Positions 44,892-56,600 of a stretch of DNA of 64,000 nt are shown here, piece after piece (the stretch's first letter is position 1; each line of letters begins with the position of its first letter). Below the pieces are notes generated by a model. That model searched no databases. It saw nothing but the letters and a program-made list of their open reading frames with translations, and was not told where the DNA came from. A program made the translations under genes and the position numbers. This DNA comes from Protula sp. h YS-2021. Taxonomy: Eukaryota; Annelida; Polychaeta; Sabellida; Serpulidae. The stretch covers positions 47,980,228 through 48,044,227 of the forward strand of contig OX457029.1 in assembly GCA_949752745.1 (NCBI GenBank), written 5' to 3'.

Positions 44892-46513
44892 GTTGGGTGT
44901 TAAAGTTATATAAATGATGGCATGCACGATGTGGAGAACTTGGATTTTACTTTCTTAGGTGAATCCATGTCTGTGGGATTCTATGAAGTAATTCATTTAA
45001 CGGTGACCTACTCCGTCAAAATAATAGCAGTGGTCAGCAAGAAGCAACGCTTGCTTGAAACGATACCCACATTATTTAACTTGAAGTTTGTTATAATTCT
45101 AGCAGTGTCAGGAGTCACCTGATGTATTATTTTGTGTGTTTTCTTGTTCGATAACTCGAATAGTCTGGATTTCAAACGCCTCGTCGTGCTTTGGAGGTTA
45201 TTAAAAATCTACATATAAAATGTATTAACTTCAGTAGAAGAAGCGTAATGTTGCATTGTTGGTTACCTCTCAAGGCTTCGTGGCTAAACCAAGAGAACAA
45301 ATAGTTTGTCTCTCTTCCCCCTTGTTGGGTTAGGGGGAGGGTGAAAGTGCGAAAAGATTGAAAATGGTCTGTCTAGTGGCAGATTGTTTTTGCAGTTTTC
45401 TCTCGCGCTTTTAGGGTTCTCGTCTTTTGTTCACCAAAAATAACAAAATAACAGAAAATCAATAGTTGATTTACAAGGTTTTATGTGAGGTGAAAGTTGT
45501 TGTGACCCATTTTGTCATACATTGCGGTGGCGAAAAAAATACACAGTAATAAAAAAATTAGCTAAGCATTTTTTTTTTTTGAATAATAAAAATAATAAAC
45601 ACACACAGGTTCTAAGTTTTTCAAGGAAAAAAAATCATTAAATGGCAAATCGATTTTTTTTTTCTTCATACATTTGGATGAAGATTAAAAGGTTATTTTT
45701 CCTGAACTAATTAAAATTGTGGTGAAATAAAGAATTATTCTCAGTTGAAAGATGAAGGAGTCTGTGAATGTTACTGCTTAAACAGTATTATATTTTGTTG
45801 ATTTTGTTGTAAATCTGTTATTCTGGTTAAAGTTAGCAAAATATTTATTTATTAAAAGTAGATGAACACCAGTGCTCACTGCGCAAAGTGTAATTTTTTA
45901 TTTCTTTGTTGGGTTCACAATGCATACGCAACACTATGTTCGGATAATGCTGTATTAACCAAAAATGCACCAAAAAAAAAAAATAAACAAGTAATTAAAT
46001 AAATTACATCTCAACCACATTCAGAGACATCTAATTACTGAACCCGTATCTATATGACTCCTATCCGATGTTACGAAATTCACCTGTCTTTGGCGAGCAC
46101 TCTCCCGAAATTAACATTTACCCGGAGCCTGAAGTGTTCATTATAAATAGGTCGGACTGCATAATACAAAAGGGACCGAAAATCAAAACACATTTAATAC
46201 GCAGTTATTAATTATGTGTACGCAGTTATTAATTACGCTGTTAAATACGCAGTTATTATTTTTGTTTTTTTATTAGAACAGAGAAAAGCCTATATGAACA
46301 AAGAAATATACATTTAAGATGTGGATACCATGTGATCATCGTTGCTATGTTTTGAGGAAACCACTCTGCTTAAATTTTACGCTGGTACTACGGGAAATTA
46401 TTATGTTAAAATATATCTTGCTCGTAATATTATATTTGCTGATAGATGGTTCACTGATAGAAGGGCACGAAAGAAAAAAAATATCTTTTATGCATGTTAA
46501 ACAATGAGGGGGT
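44892..46513. other. 3' UTR and intergenic AT-rich stretch
   Basis: No further gene seen. The first several hundred bases are probably the 3' UTR of the five-exon gene. The rest is A/T-rich with short direct repeats (TACGCAGTTATTAATTA near 46198-46250, three diverged copies). Confidence 0.4.
45548..45553 (+). promoter_or_regulatory. Candidate polyadenylation signal AATAAA
   Basis: First plus-strand AATAAA after the stop codon at 44891. Another follows at 45726-45731. AT-richness makes chance occurrence likely. Confidence 0.3.
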
Positions 46514-46585
46514 GTTGTTTAGCTCAGTTTAGCTCAGTTGGTTAGAGGGTTGACCCAAGGTTCGAATCCACCTAGGGGTGGCAAG
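46514..46585 (+). mobile_element. tRNA-derived SINE head or tRNA pseudogene
   Basis: Contains a tRNA-like A box (TTAGCTCAGTTGGTTAGAG) and B box (GGTTCGAATCC) followed by a partial acceptor-side stem. The anticodon arm between them is almost completely missing, and GTTTAGCTCA is duplicated at the start. It therefore cannot be a working tRNA. This is the usual look of a SINE 5' region or a retro-pseudogene. Confidence 0.8.
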
Positions 46586-46736
46586 CAGGGGATTGACCTT
46601 TACTTCGATTGCTTCAGCTAAGCGAATGTATTGGGTTAGTTTACCTATCACGGAATTCGAAATTATTGTCTATTGAGTCGTTCGACTATCCGTTTAAAAA
46701 TACAAAGGTAAACAATAAGAAAATTTGCCCTTTAGA

Positions 46737-46752
46737 CCCCCCCCCCCCCCCC
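46737..46752 (+). repeat. Poly-C run (16 C)
   Basis: Uninterrupted C16 in AT-rich surroundings. Similar runs lie at 14596, 35824, 43021 and 50884. Confidence 0.9.
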
Positions 46753-46759
46753 TCGCCCT

Positions 46760-48374
46760 GTATAAAAGAGTGAGACATTTCGATGACGGCTATAATTAAA
46801 CTTAAAGGGCCTTTGCTTCTGTTTTTATATATCTTTTATCAGTTCGCTCTTGGCATTTTATTGCTATCATTGGTGAGCCTGTCGATCCTGTTAACTCGTA
46901 ATTATGTTCTGCTCTCCAAAGCATTAAATAGTTGTTTTGATCATTATTAGCCACTCCACCAAGCTATAGCTATTTGCTGGATAAATATAACAGTTCATAA
47001 AATATTCAAGTATATCCACAACGAATTTTTTTTTTTAAATTCATACCCAATTCGGAATAAATTTGCAAAAACTTCACACTGGTTTTGTTTCGTATTATAA
47101 TATAAATTAGATGTAAATTGAAAAAAGAAAAACTTTCTGCTGTGGAGTTTGACTGTAAATTGAGAATGCATTAGACACAAGCATAATGTTCAAGTATAAA
47201 TTGGTAACTGATTGAGACTAACGCCAAAAGTGTAAATTGGTTGGAAATTAAAACAGCATCCTTTACGATTATAAATTACTTGTAAATTGATCTTAAGTCA
47301 AGTCTAAAATTGGACTTCAAAACCGTTACACCCCATGTTTTCCCGTTTTGACAAAGGTTATAAAACAAAACATTGTTGCTAGGGCTAGGGCACGCATGGT
47401 CGGGGATTTCGGGCTGCGTGATGTTATAACATATATAAAGTAGGAAAATTGCGTATGCTGTTGTTTGGGGGAGGGGGGAGAGGGTTAAAATGAGACATTA
47501 TCTTCGGATAATTCGAATCATCTCGTACGAATTAAAGAGAACATTTGATGTAACTATATATGAACAGTGCATATTCGATATCTCAGACTTCGATACCTCA
47601 AAATGTGCATGTTGCACTGCTACGTTACGTGATGACTGTAACCAGTCTGTTATTGACCTGAAAATGTCAGGCTATCTGAAGATGATCCGACTCGATCCAA
47701 TGCCCTAAAAATACTCATTTTCAGAGGTACAGTAGATAACCAAATAATTTTCATATAACTCAAACAATATTCACTTTTTTAAAGGAAAAAATGTGAACAC
47801 GTACATTTTCTTATTCTACAGTATGAATATTCGGTATCTCGATGAGTAGTTTGTACCTTCGAGGCTCGGGTTACTACCCATCGTCTTCTGTTACAGTGTA
47901 TTCGTTGAAACATTAAACCCTTATTTACATAATGCCAGGCGTGACTGAATAGGCAAAAATTTTCCATATTCAAGATAAGGTCTACGTAATTAATACTGAA
48001 GTAGGTGCGGCAGATAAAATATATTTTTTAAACTGTCACTATAAATTACGCTGAAAAGCAACAGAAAATTTGACACGTTAATTAATTTTATGTTTAAGTT
48101 CTAATTAGATTTGAATCGTGTGGTGATTATGTGTTCATTTTACAAAGTGATTCTGAAAGTAACTACATTCATCACGCCTGCCAGGACAGTTCGGGTTTCA
48201 AGGCAAAAGTGAAGGGCGTCCTGCACCATTAATTCTTTATTAAGGGCATTACGCTTTCTTCTTACGCAATTCAATATTGAGGTAAGACGAACGTGATGCA
48301 GCTTCGGAAGTGAGATAGAATATGAGATTTGCAAGCAAGCGGTATATTTTATGTGAGGTTACAGTGCACTGATA
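46760..48374. other. Intergenic AT-rich stretch
   Basis: No supported gene. The minus frame at 48140-48334 has a coding-like feel (basic, ending in ordinary residues) but no splice support or recognised motif. Confidence 0.4.
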
Positions 48375-48413
48375 ATGGGAGAAGACAAATCACAGTCCAG
48401 ATTTAAGTACAAG
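48375..48413 (+). CDS. Possible first exon (13 codons)
   Basis: ATG at 48375 (ATAATGG), MGEDKSQSRFKYK, then a GTAAGA donor in phase 0. The next strong acceptor (49240, after TTTTTTCCCACCAG) gives an in-frame exon of only 12 codons including stop, for a total of 24 residues. Too short to trust; recorded because both sites are strong. Confidence 0.2.
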
Positions 48414-50820
48414 GTAAGAAAGTTGGCAGGGATTAATCTCGCTGTTCGTCCAAGGCCCATGAGCACGGATATTCTAATATTTCATTGAAATTGGATTGCC
48501 TACAGGTTGATGTCATTGTATCTTTATAAAAAATTACTCCTGTTGTGTGCACATTTAATGTTTTCAGATGTTAAATGTTAACAACCGGTGAGGACTTTCA
48601 CAATGAAACCAAGCAAAAACTAGTTTTCATAGGAAAGGCAGTAATATTCTCGGCTCACAGGAAAAAAATCTGATGCTCTAATATATATCACTATGTGAAG
48701 TAATGTTGAGTAAATTTTGCTTTCTTTAACCACGTACGGAACCCCTGAGGCTCTAATATCATATATTATACAAAAACAAATTTAATTATATTATAAAAGT
48801 TTGGGAATATCAATTGGCCCAGGAAGCTAAACACGAAATTACTGCAGCTTTCGTTCCTTTTCATTACGGTAACCGTCACCGGCGTGAGAGATATAGTCAT
48901 TATAAGCTATTACGCAATACAGAAGTGAAACATAAAATTTATATTTAATACCAGTTTTATTTTCTTCTCAGACACATTACTGTATGAAACAAAAATGGCT
49001 ATTTGGTACACCCTCAGCTCATACAGACAAGAAAACAGAAGCATATCAGAACGCAGCACAATACAAATATGTGGTTGTAGGAGATTAAATTTACAAATCA
49101 CGTGACTTTACTATTACTTTTATACAGAATACATATCCACACTGTATATATTTCTTTTAAACAATTTATTTTTTTTCATTGCGTATCAAAATTTATCTTT
49201 GTTATTTGTATAATATATCTTTCAATTTTTTCCCACCAGAAATCTGTCCTGTTAGCTGTCTTGTTTGGCATATAGAATGTTTAGTAAATGCATCCATTTT
49301 TTAAAAACCTTAATTTCAACAGATCACAAGATAATAATTACAAAAACCTGTGTATAATTTTACACTGCTAAACGTTTTTAGACACGAGATCTAACTATTG
49401 CACTTCTTCAAAGGCTTGTCCAGCAATCATCCCATGAGCATCATTAAGGACAGTGTGGGACACAACCTCGTCTATTGTTCTATTTCAAAAGTAGATGCGC
49501 AAATCGATACCAGTTCTACCATTTTGTTTTTTGTTTTGTTATTACTGGCTTTCCAGTGAGGACTTCTCTTCCTAAGTTTCTTTCTACATTGACTGTGAAT
49601 CTGTGATGCATGTTGCAGCGAGAAATGAGCAGAGATCACCCTAGGTGCGTTGTTATAAAACAACTGACATCGCAGGAGATCCATTGGTTCTGTATAAACA
49701 CAGAGCGGTGTCTGTTTTAAAAATAGTTTTTCTTTTCTGAGTACTATTTTCGTGGAATCTCCAGTAGGTCTGCAGTGTAAAAAGATTTATCCAAAAACCG
49801 TTACGGCCGTAGAGGTTTGCTGCTAGACAACAACGCTTCACAGTGCTCTTCAGTGTCTGTGCCACAGATTTAGCTCTTAACTCCGCCACAGTTCACATGA
49901 ATATAGGCCAAAGATAAATTTTACAACTCTTACGCATATTCTAGATTTACGCCATCGACTTAGGAAAAAAAACAACAAAATAAACAACATAAAAACAACT
50001 CTTTGGCGTTCGTTACGCAACTCAATATGAGTAAGGGCCACAGGCGAACGGGCAGATCATTTCGTCTTTTGATAACTTTTCTTTTTTCTCACTAAAAGCC
50101 CGAGGCGAAGGGACATGCAGCAGCAGTACAAAAATATACAATTTCTCTAAAAGGAAAACAGTATTACTCCTAATCTAATTTTTGTATAAAAACTGTACAC
50201 TATATACACTGCATTTTAAATTCTATCTAAAATTAACTAAATAAATCTGCTTTGTGTTTCATGTTGGGAGTTAAATGTGTAGTAGTTCCAACTTCAACTT
50301 TTCTTTTACAACCTAAATTTGTCTGGTCAGGATGAGGATATTACAGAAAAGACAGCCTTCCTAACTATTTTAAACCCATAATAAAGAACACAATAGTTCC
50401 GTGTGGAGGGAAATCTGAACATGATATGTTTCCGGTTCTCTGATTCTATTTCAAGTGTGTCACCTCGAGAAGGAGACATAGGAAGAAAGGCACGAACCCC
50501 CTTTTTAAGAAACTGCGACGCACCACAGTAGCACTCCAGTGAACACTTTAAAATGCAAAATGTGTCCTCTTTTTTTTCTTTTTGGATTTCCCGGTGTTTT
50601 TTTTTTGTTTGTTTTTTTTTTTTTTTGTATTTTGGTAAGAAATGTGGCTAAGTGTTGAATCAATTGGTTCGTCACCACATCGCATTGCATGGAATCGCAT
50701 AGAACGGTAAAATATACCCGCAATAGGCATGGCATGTTTTTCTCCTCACCACACGGGTGTTTCTTGTCCACACCGACACAATCACGGCAGAAAAAATACA
50801 TGTATGATCCATTTCCGAGG
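48414..50820. other. AT-rich stretch with one dispersed repeat
   Basis: No gene supported. The minus-strand frame near 50745-50801 shows a short CRDC...HPC pattern ending at a GTGAGG, too small to call. Confidence 0.35.
49755..49850. repeat. Dispersed repeat F, copy 1
   Basis: Shares a GGAATCTCCAGTAGGTC-like block, GTAGAGGTT and TAGACAACAACG with 60765-60856. Confidence 0.55.
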
Positions 50821-50849
50821 ATGATATGATTAAAAAGTAATCATATCAT
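50821..50849. other. 12-bp perfect hairpin
   Basis: ATGATATGATTA, a 5-base loop, TAATCATATCAT. AT-rich; probably incidental or a relic of a palindromic insertion. Confidence 0.7.
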
Positions 50850-51666
50850 ATTACGAAACTTGGCAGACCGATTATGAAGAAGTGCCCCCCCCCCCCTACC
50901 CTCCAGTTCATAACAGAAAAGTACACATGCCCTGCCAGTCTGACAGTTTTATGACCTCACTTCTTATACCTAACCCTTTAATTTTTATTTATCTATTTTT
51001 AGTACATTTTATGAGCGACATACTACGTTTTCAGTCGTTTTTTCACAATCTCGACAGAATACAAACAGGCGCAGCAGCCTCACTTGGTTCAGATTACTTA
51101 CACGGGGACCGGAACTGCCTGAAAATGACTCATTTCCAGAAGAAACCCTCACACTTCACAGGAGGAAAAACAAGTTTATACAGAGAAATCAATCTCATTT
51201 GATTTACAAGCAGCGTATCAGCGTCTCCTGGTAACGAGTAAGTGACACTTGAGTGACAGCTCTCCAAAGTCAAGCACACACACACACGTATAGATAAATC
51301 GTTCAGAATGAACCATTCACAAACCCGTCCAAAAAAGATAGTCTTATGACGACATTCAGGAAACAGTGTATCAAACATAAAATGGCTCCTCCAAAACTTA
51401 TTGTGAGATCAAACACTATTTATTTTATTGTGGCAGGTTCGAAGCTTTTTTAAAAATAAATTTACATAATTACATGAATCTTTCGATTTAATGGTACCGA
51501 CCTCGAAAATAATGTAACCTACAGTTATTATCGGAAGTGTTTTGTTTTTTATCTACTTTATTTACAAATTACATCATCGAAATAAAGCAATGCCCTGACA
51601 CCAGTTCGTTTTTCTACTACAGGAGTGATATTCTGAATTAATTTTATTTGCAAGGATTTCCCATGC

Positions 51667-51692
51667 AAAAAAAAAAAAAAAAAAAAAAAAAA
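51667..51692 (+). repeat. Poly-A run (26 A)
   Basis: Uninterrupted A26. It could be the tail of a retro-inserted sequence on the plus strand, but no SINE or LINE body was recognised upstream. Confidence 0.9.
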
Positions 51693-52272
51693 CCACCTGT
51701 AGATTTTCCTCAGATAATTCCTTCGACGCTTCGTAATTTGAAAAGGGAAACCGTCTGGTTTGAGAATTTTGTTTCGTCATTTTAAGTTTGATTTCAGAAT
51801 TATAATTTGTCAATTTGACTCTTGTTGAAGGTGAACGCTTTCGGCTATCAACTAAATGGAATACAATAAAAAAAAGTATCTGTTAAGCCAAATAAACATA
51901 AAAACCATATCTCTTTTCATTGCATACAAGCAAAGAATATTTTAAGGGACCATAGGCTCCCTTACAAAAATTAAGGGAGTTCCTTGCCAGGGAAATCCTT
52001 GAATAGAAATTTCCTAGTTTTCAGTTTTAAATCCGATGTTCTAAGTATCTGCTTGTTTTTTTTTGTTTTTTTTTTGTTTTTTGTTTTTTTTTTTGCGACA
52101 TCAAATAACGAGACCCTTGCAAGCAAGGCTAATCGGGAATACCACTCCAGGTCCTGGCGAAAACTGACAAGTAAATATGGAAAGTAGGCTGGAAACAGGA
52201 CACCACCTGTCTGCTACGACCAGCCACGAAGGGCCAGTCGTGGAGGAGATGGAGGGCGGGGGATGTGGTGGA

Positions 52273-52287
52273 GGGGGGGGGGGGGGG
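52273..52287 (+). repeat. Poly-G run (15 G) in a G-rich patch
   Basis: G15 within a G-rich segment (52255-52300), able in principle to form a quadruplex. Confidence 0.9.
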
Positions 52288-55200
52288 TTGGAAGGGGATT
52301 CTTCGACTGTACCAAGACACAATCAGTATATTCCCATTAAATACGTGCGGACAAAATGTTCAGCACTACAACCCCTCGTTAGAGGATTTCATCAGCCACC
52401 CCACTGCTGTTCCTGCATTAACATCCAGAATATCTCATTTCAGTGAAGTTTATACCCTGAGATAGTAACTCGTGCCGTGTGATATTTCTCGATATTTCTC
52501 ACAGTCATTGAAAATTTAACTGCATTTTAAAAATATATGTGTAGATTTTTATACGGTTGTTTTGAACGATTGCGATTTCCGATAGATTTCCTCAAGAATC
52601 ACTTTAACCTTTGCGGAACAAAGCTTTACATTCGCAGACTTAACCTACTTTAGCACCTGAAGCCCAACATAATCTACAAACACACCTGCAATCCACAAAC
52701 AACTTTCAACAAACAAACGCCTGTACATTGTGAACGTTTTGCTTCAACTGAGCGAGTGCACTTAAATTTGTCCACAAAATAATATCATTCAAACACCACG
52801 AGCTCTTCGTGAGATACGTTAATCAATGTAAACGACGGTCTTGTTTAGTTAACATCTTTATGTTTAGATAGATTCTCTTTTTTTTTGTGCCAGCAAATTT
52901 AAAAGTCTCTCTTATGTTTCAAAGGCTGTAATTACAAGCGTTGCAGCCAGCCATGATGAATATTTATTTCCCAACAAAGAACTTTTTAGGTTAAAAGCCA
53001 AACAAGTAAAGTGTCGCACGATATTATAACTGAAGCTTGTTCCGCCTTGTGACGCAAGTTAAAGGGCAAAAGTGTAAAAAAAAAGTTGAACATTTGGGTG
53101 CGAACTGGTACAACTAAACGCTAGAAATGAAACCGCTTGTATTTCGTTTGTTCACCTGAAGCTATACACTGCTATTTTATGCGGGTAATTTGCAACCAAT
53201 GAATAAATCCTTATTACGAGAGCGGTAATAACGGCATATCGGTTAAAACTGTATATATTATCAGCCCTACCAATAGCTTTATAACGGGGTTATACTGTAC
53301 TCGTTCGAACAGTGGGAAAAACATAGATTTAAAGCTAGATTCGTCATTTCTTAATTTTATAAATTTAGTTTTGACGTTTTTTTTTCAGACTTTTCCCCCC
53401 TTTTTCACTCTTACTCTCCATTAACGAATACATGAATACACAATATGTTATCTTCGACTTGGTGTTAGTCGACCAGTAAGATAAACAGCCCGTGAAATAC
53501 TAGCACTTCTATCACCATTACTGGAGAACAAAAAAAAAAAGAAGATAATGAACACAATGTCTGTGTAGTTTACATATACAATACGAACCAATCCTCTGCT
53601 ATAAGAATAAACACACGCTGAACTTTTATAGACAGTACCAAAATATATCCAAATTAAAATTCTGCGAGTTCGCTACACACATACTCGGGTGTTCTGACGT
53701 ATCGTAATTCTCCACCTAATCGCCCATACTCAACATTTCGAACAATCCCTTGTTTTTTTGTTTTTTGTTTTTTTTTTCTCAAACGCGCACTGGCTCGGGT
53801 GTCTACATTTTACAGTGGATCTCTCAAATGAGCAGCTCTGAGCAGTTCTATGTTAGACGCCAACTGGCCTGGGTGTACGCCCACTTAAGTCTTTTCCTAC
53901 CTCCACACGCCCATGGGCGTTCAGGGGGAGAGTTACGAGGATCTGAAGAAAAACTTGTTAACAATCTGAAAAAAAATTAATTTGATAAACACAGCAAATT
54001 GAAAACCCACAGAATCATGGCACATATTGAGAGCACCTAAACATGTTGGTCCTTTTTCGGTTAACAAACGCTGTGCCCAAGTAGAGAAACAAAGATTAAC
54101 AGGTTACAATCTCAGACGTTAAGTAATACGAGTATATATATGACATTATATTCTACATTCTTAAACCTGAGATACAGCATAATTTAAAAAAAATTTTTTT
54201 TTTTTTGCTTTTAAATATGATTAAAAATATCTGTTTTTTTTTTTTTTTCAAACACAAAATAACATTTCTGTATGCCATATTTAAGGCAGAATTTGACTAA
54301 AATACTTTTTTACATGTAAGTCTGAAGTCCATAATGTGCAACATTTTCATTTGTTTTTTCACAACAGAATGGTCAACAGAAGGAATAAACTGCTTGAAGC
54401 GCCATGGGAGAACAAAGCGGTTCGTTGTTTGCTGACACTACAAGCAGAACGATGCGCTGGCATAGCTGGTGATCTCTTGTTCCAACCCCCTCTTCCCTCA
54501 CCCCACCCCCACCCCACCCCCTCCACGTTCTGTCCGTCATTTAATCTCACGAAATACTGGGAACGGGGGCTGAACGAAATCAACACTGCATAGCCTAGAT
54601 TTTTGACGTGTAAAATATACTAACTTCTACATAAATCGCATAAGCCATGATCAAGAAGTTTAAGTTTGGTAAATCATTCAGTACAAAGTATTGCGCGTAC
54701 CAGACTGGCAGATTATGGCATAAGGTGCACTTTTTTCCCCTGTCTGTCTAAGAAATTAGCAAACAGAACATCACACTTATTCATATTTTCACTGAAATTT
54801 ATTTCATGTCAAATTTACCATGGCTTTATATCATATCAAAATAAATGGATATATTTTGATTTGCTGGTCAAACCTATTACTATAAAGACCCCGATTAGTT
54901 TATTTTTACCGTGATCCATATTATATGACATTGGTGTAGCACGGGTAAACAACAATGATGACGCTCGAAAACTCACAAACCGAATTTGCCACGTTTTCCA
55001 CATACTGTTTCCGTGTTTAGAAGACAGGATGGTCGGCATCAACTCCCAATTCCCCGCTTCATAAGGTGACAACGAGATTTTGCTGTGCCATCTTTTGTGC
55101 ATATTGTTTTCTTGATATTTTTCCATTCAAGCCAAAATCATCCCAGCGGGAATCTCTCAATATTTTTCGTGACTTCACCTGCTTCTGACTTGAGCACCAA

Positions 55201-55877
55201 GGCAAAAAGGGACCCGAAACACGACCTGCTTCCGTTCTGCATATTACTGTGATTATCGTACAACTGTACACGTTGACACAAACACGTAATACTGCCAGAC
55301 AAACAAAAAAAAAAAACACACATCTGAAAGCTCTATAACCTTGATATCAAGGTCAAGGTCACATCCAGCTTCCCAGTTACTTTTTGACGTCCACAAGACA
55401 AGAACTATATCGCCTACCAGCGTTCAAAGCAATTTCGAAGTGAATAAAACGTTTTTGGTGTTTTCCAGCGATTACCGCACCACCGGGCAATATATGAACT
55501 TTCGGCGACTGCATCCGTCATAGGTGGGAATATCAGCAACCAGATACGTTATGGTTGGTTTCTCTCTCTCTCTTTTGATTGCAGTACTTATGTGAAGAAT
55601 GAAGAAATCGTGCGCGACTAAGCCGTGTTGCTGTACGGGTGCCGGCTAAGCGTACCGATGTATGATGACTATCTGTACAGGTGACGTAAACATGGTGCGA
55701 AATTTCATTCCACGATACACACACATTATACACTGTGCGCCGTACATGTGCACTGACAGTTTACGCTTCCGTACCCAGCACTCTTCATGCCGGAAAATTT
55801 CGCCTACGCACCTTCCTATCAACACATCTACAGGCACAAAAACTGATTTTTTTTTAAATACTACTCTATAGCAAGGA

Positions 55878-56000
55878 CTAGACCCGCTGCAGTTCCGCAT
55901 AGTCAGTTTGTTCATAGACTTGAATGGGCTTTCGACTCCTTGGAGTATCGTCCAAAGCTAAATCTGCATACACTATATTTTCCACATTTCTCTTCCGTGG
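55878..56000 (-). CDS. Last exon of a single-pass membrane receptor: tyrosine-motif tail
   Basis: Minus strand: an acceptor after a T12 tract (CAG/CCACGG), 40 codons, TAG at 55878-55880. It begins PRKRNVENIVYADLALDD and ends YEQTDYAELQRV. IVYADL and TDYAEL are two tyrosine motifs of the (I/V/L)xYxxL type about 22 residues apart, the spacing of paired ITIM/ITAM-like docking sites for SH2 proteins, and a common feature in tails of invertebrate Ig-superfamily adhesion molecules such as Kirre/nephrin relatives. The phase-0 start matches the previous exon exactly. Coding status is secure by phase agreement across three exons; the family is inferred. Confidence 0.8.
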   Translation of the reverse strand, partial: PRKRNVENIVYADLALDDTPRSRKPIQVYEQTDYAELQRV

Positions 56001-56006
56001 CTGAAA

Positions 56007-56037
<31 letters not shown>

Positions 56038-56434
56038 TACACTAAATTAAACAGTCACAAGTTATTCATCACTGAAGAATTTCTAGCTTTATCAAATGTA
56101 AAAGGTAAACTGAAGCGTGCAGTTAGTTGTAGCTTTCTTTCCTCACCGTGTTTTTCAATCAGCATCTTTCGCACACCGCAGCAAGTTTACCTGGCAACGT
56201 CTATAAAGACTTTACGTTGCGCTCCTGGTCTTTGTAATACAAACCGCAAACACGAAGGCTGAACATTTCTAGGCATGGTTCCCAATATGTAAGCATCGTA
56301 TATATTTGAAAGATATGTTCAATTTCACACAAATTGGTGAAAGGGACAATGTAGAGTTCTGAAACGCACAAAACCGTAACCCAACCCCCCCACACCACCT
56401 CCACTTTGTGACGCCATACAACAAAATCACTTAC

Positions 56435-56600
56435 ATCCGTTCCGTACGGGTCGTACCCACTATCATAAGATGTATCACCGTTGTAGGGAGGAGGTGGACC
56501 TCCTATCGTAGATATAGGTGCCGACGGGCCCATGTAGGAATTGTTGGGCTGGCTGTCCGTAGGCCTTCGCACTAGATCCGCATTCTGCATCGCTGATTTA
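56435..56600 (-). CDS. Cytoplasmic-tail exon with PPPPY motif
   Basis: Minus strand, phase 2 to phase 0, consensus donor GTAAGT at 56434-56429. Encodes KSAMQNADLVRRPTDSQPNN, then APISTIGGPPPPYNGDTSYD and DPYGTD. PPPPY is a WW-domain ligand; several Tyr in Gly/Ser/Asp context could be phosphorylated. The acceptor (GTGTTGTAG) is moderate. It joins the transmembrane exon at 59646 in matching phase. Confidence 0.8.

Larger units (their letters stand above)
50850..55877. other. 3' flank of the membrane-receptor gene
   Basis: No coding exon supported. Homopolymer runs are frequent: A26 at 51667-51692, G15 at 52273-52287, and several T-runs at 52050-52095, 53755-53780 and 54193-54250. Part of this may be the long 3' UTR of the minus-strand gene whose stop codon is at 55878. 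Confidence 0.35.

Noticed and set aside
50027..50092. Minus-strand frame after a GGGCTTTTAG acceptor ending in a stop after 22 codons
   Set aside because: No upstream exon with matching phase and no homology; too little to call.
51109..51126. About 17-nt minus-strand segment between TTTTCAG and GTAAGT
   Set aside because: Splice-like pairs this short occur by chance several times in the window; no phase partner.
52177..52465. Gly-rich plus ORF and Pro-rich minus ORF
   Set aside because: Products of the G15 run.
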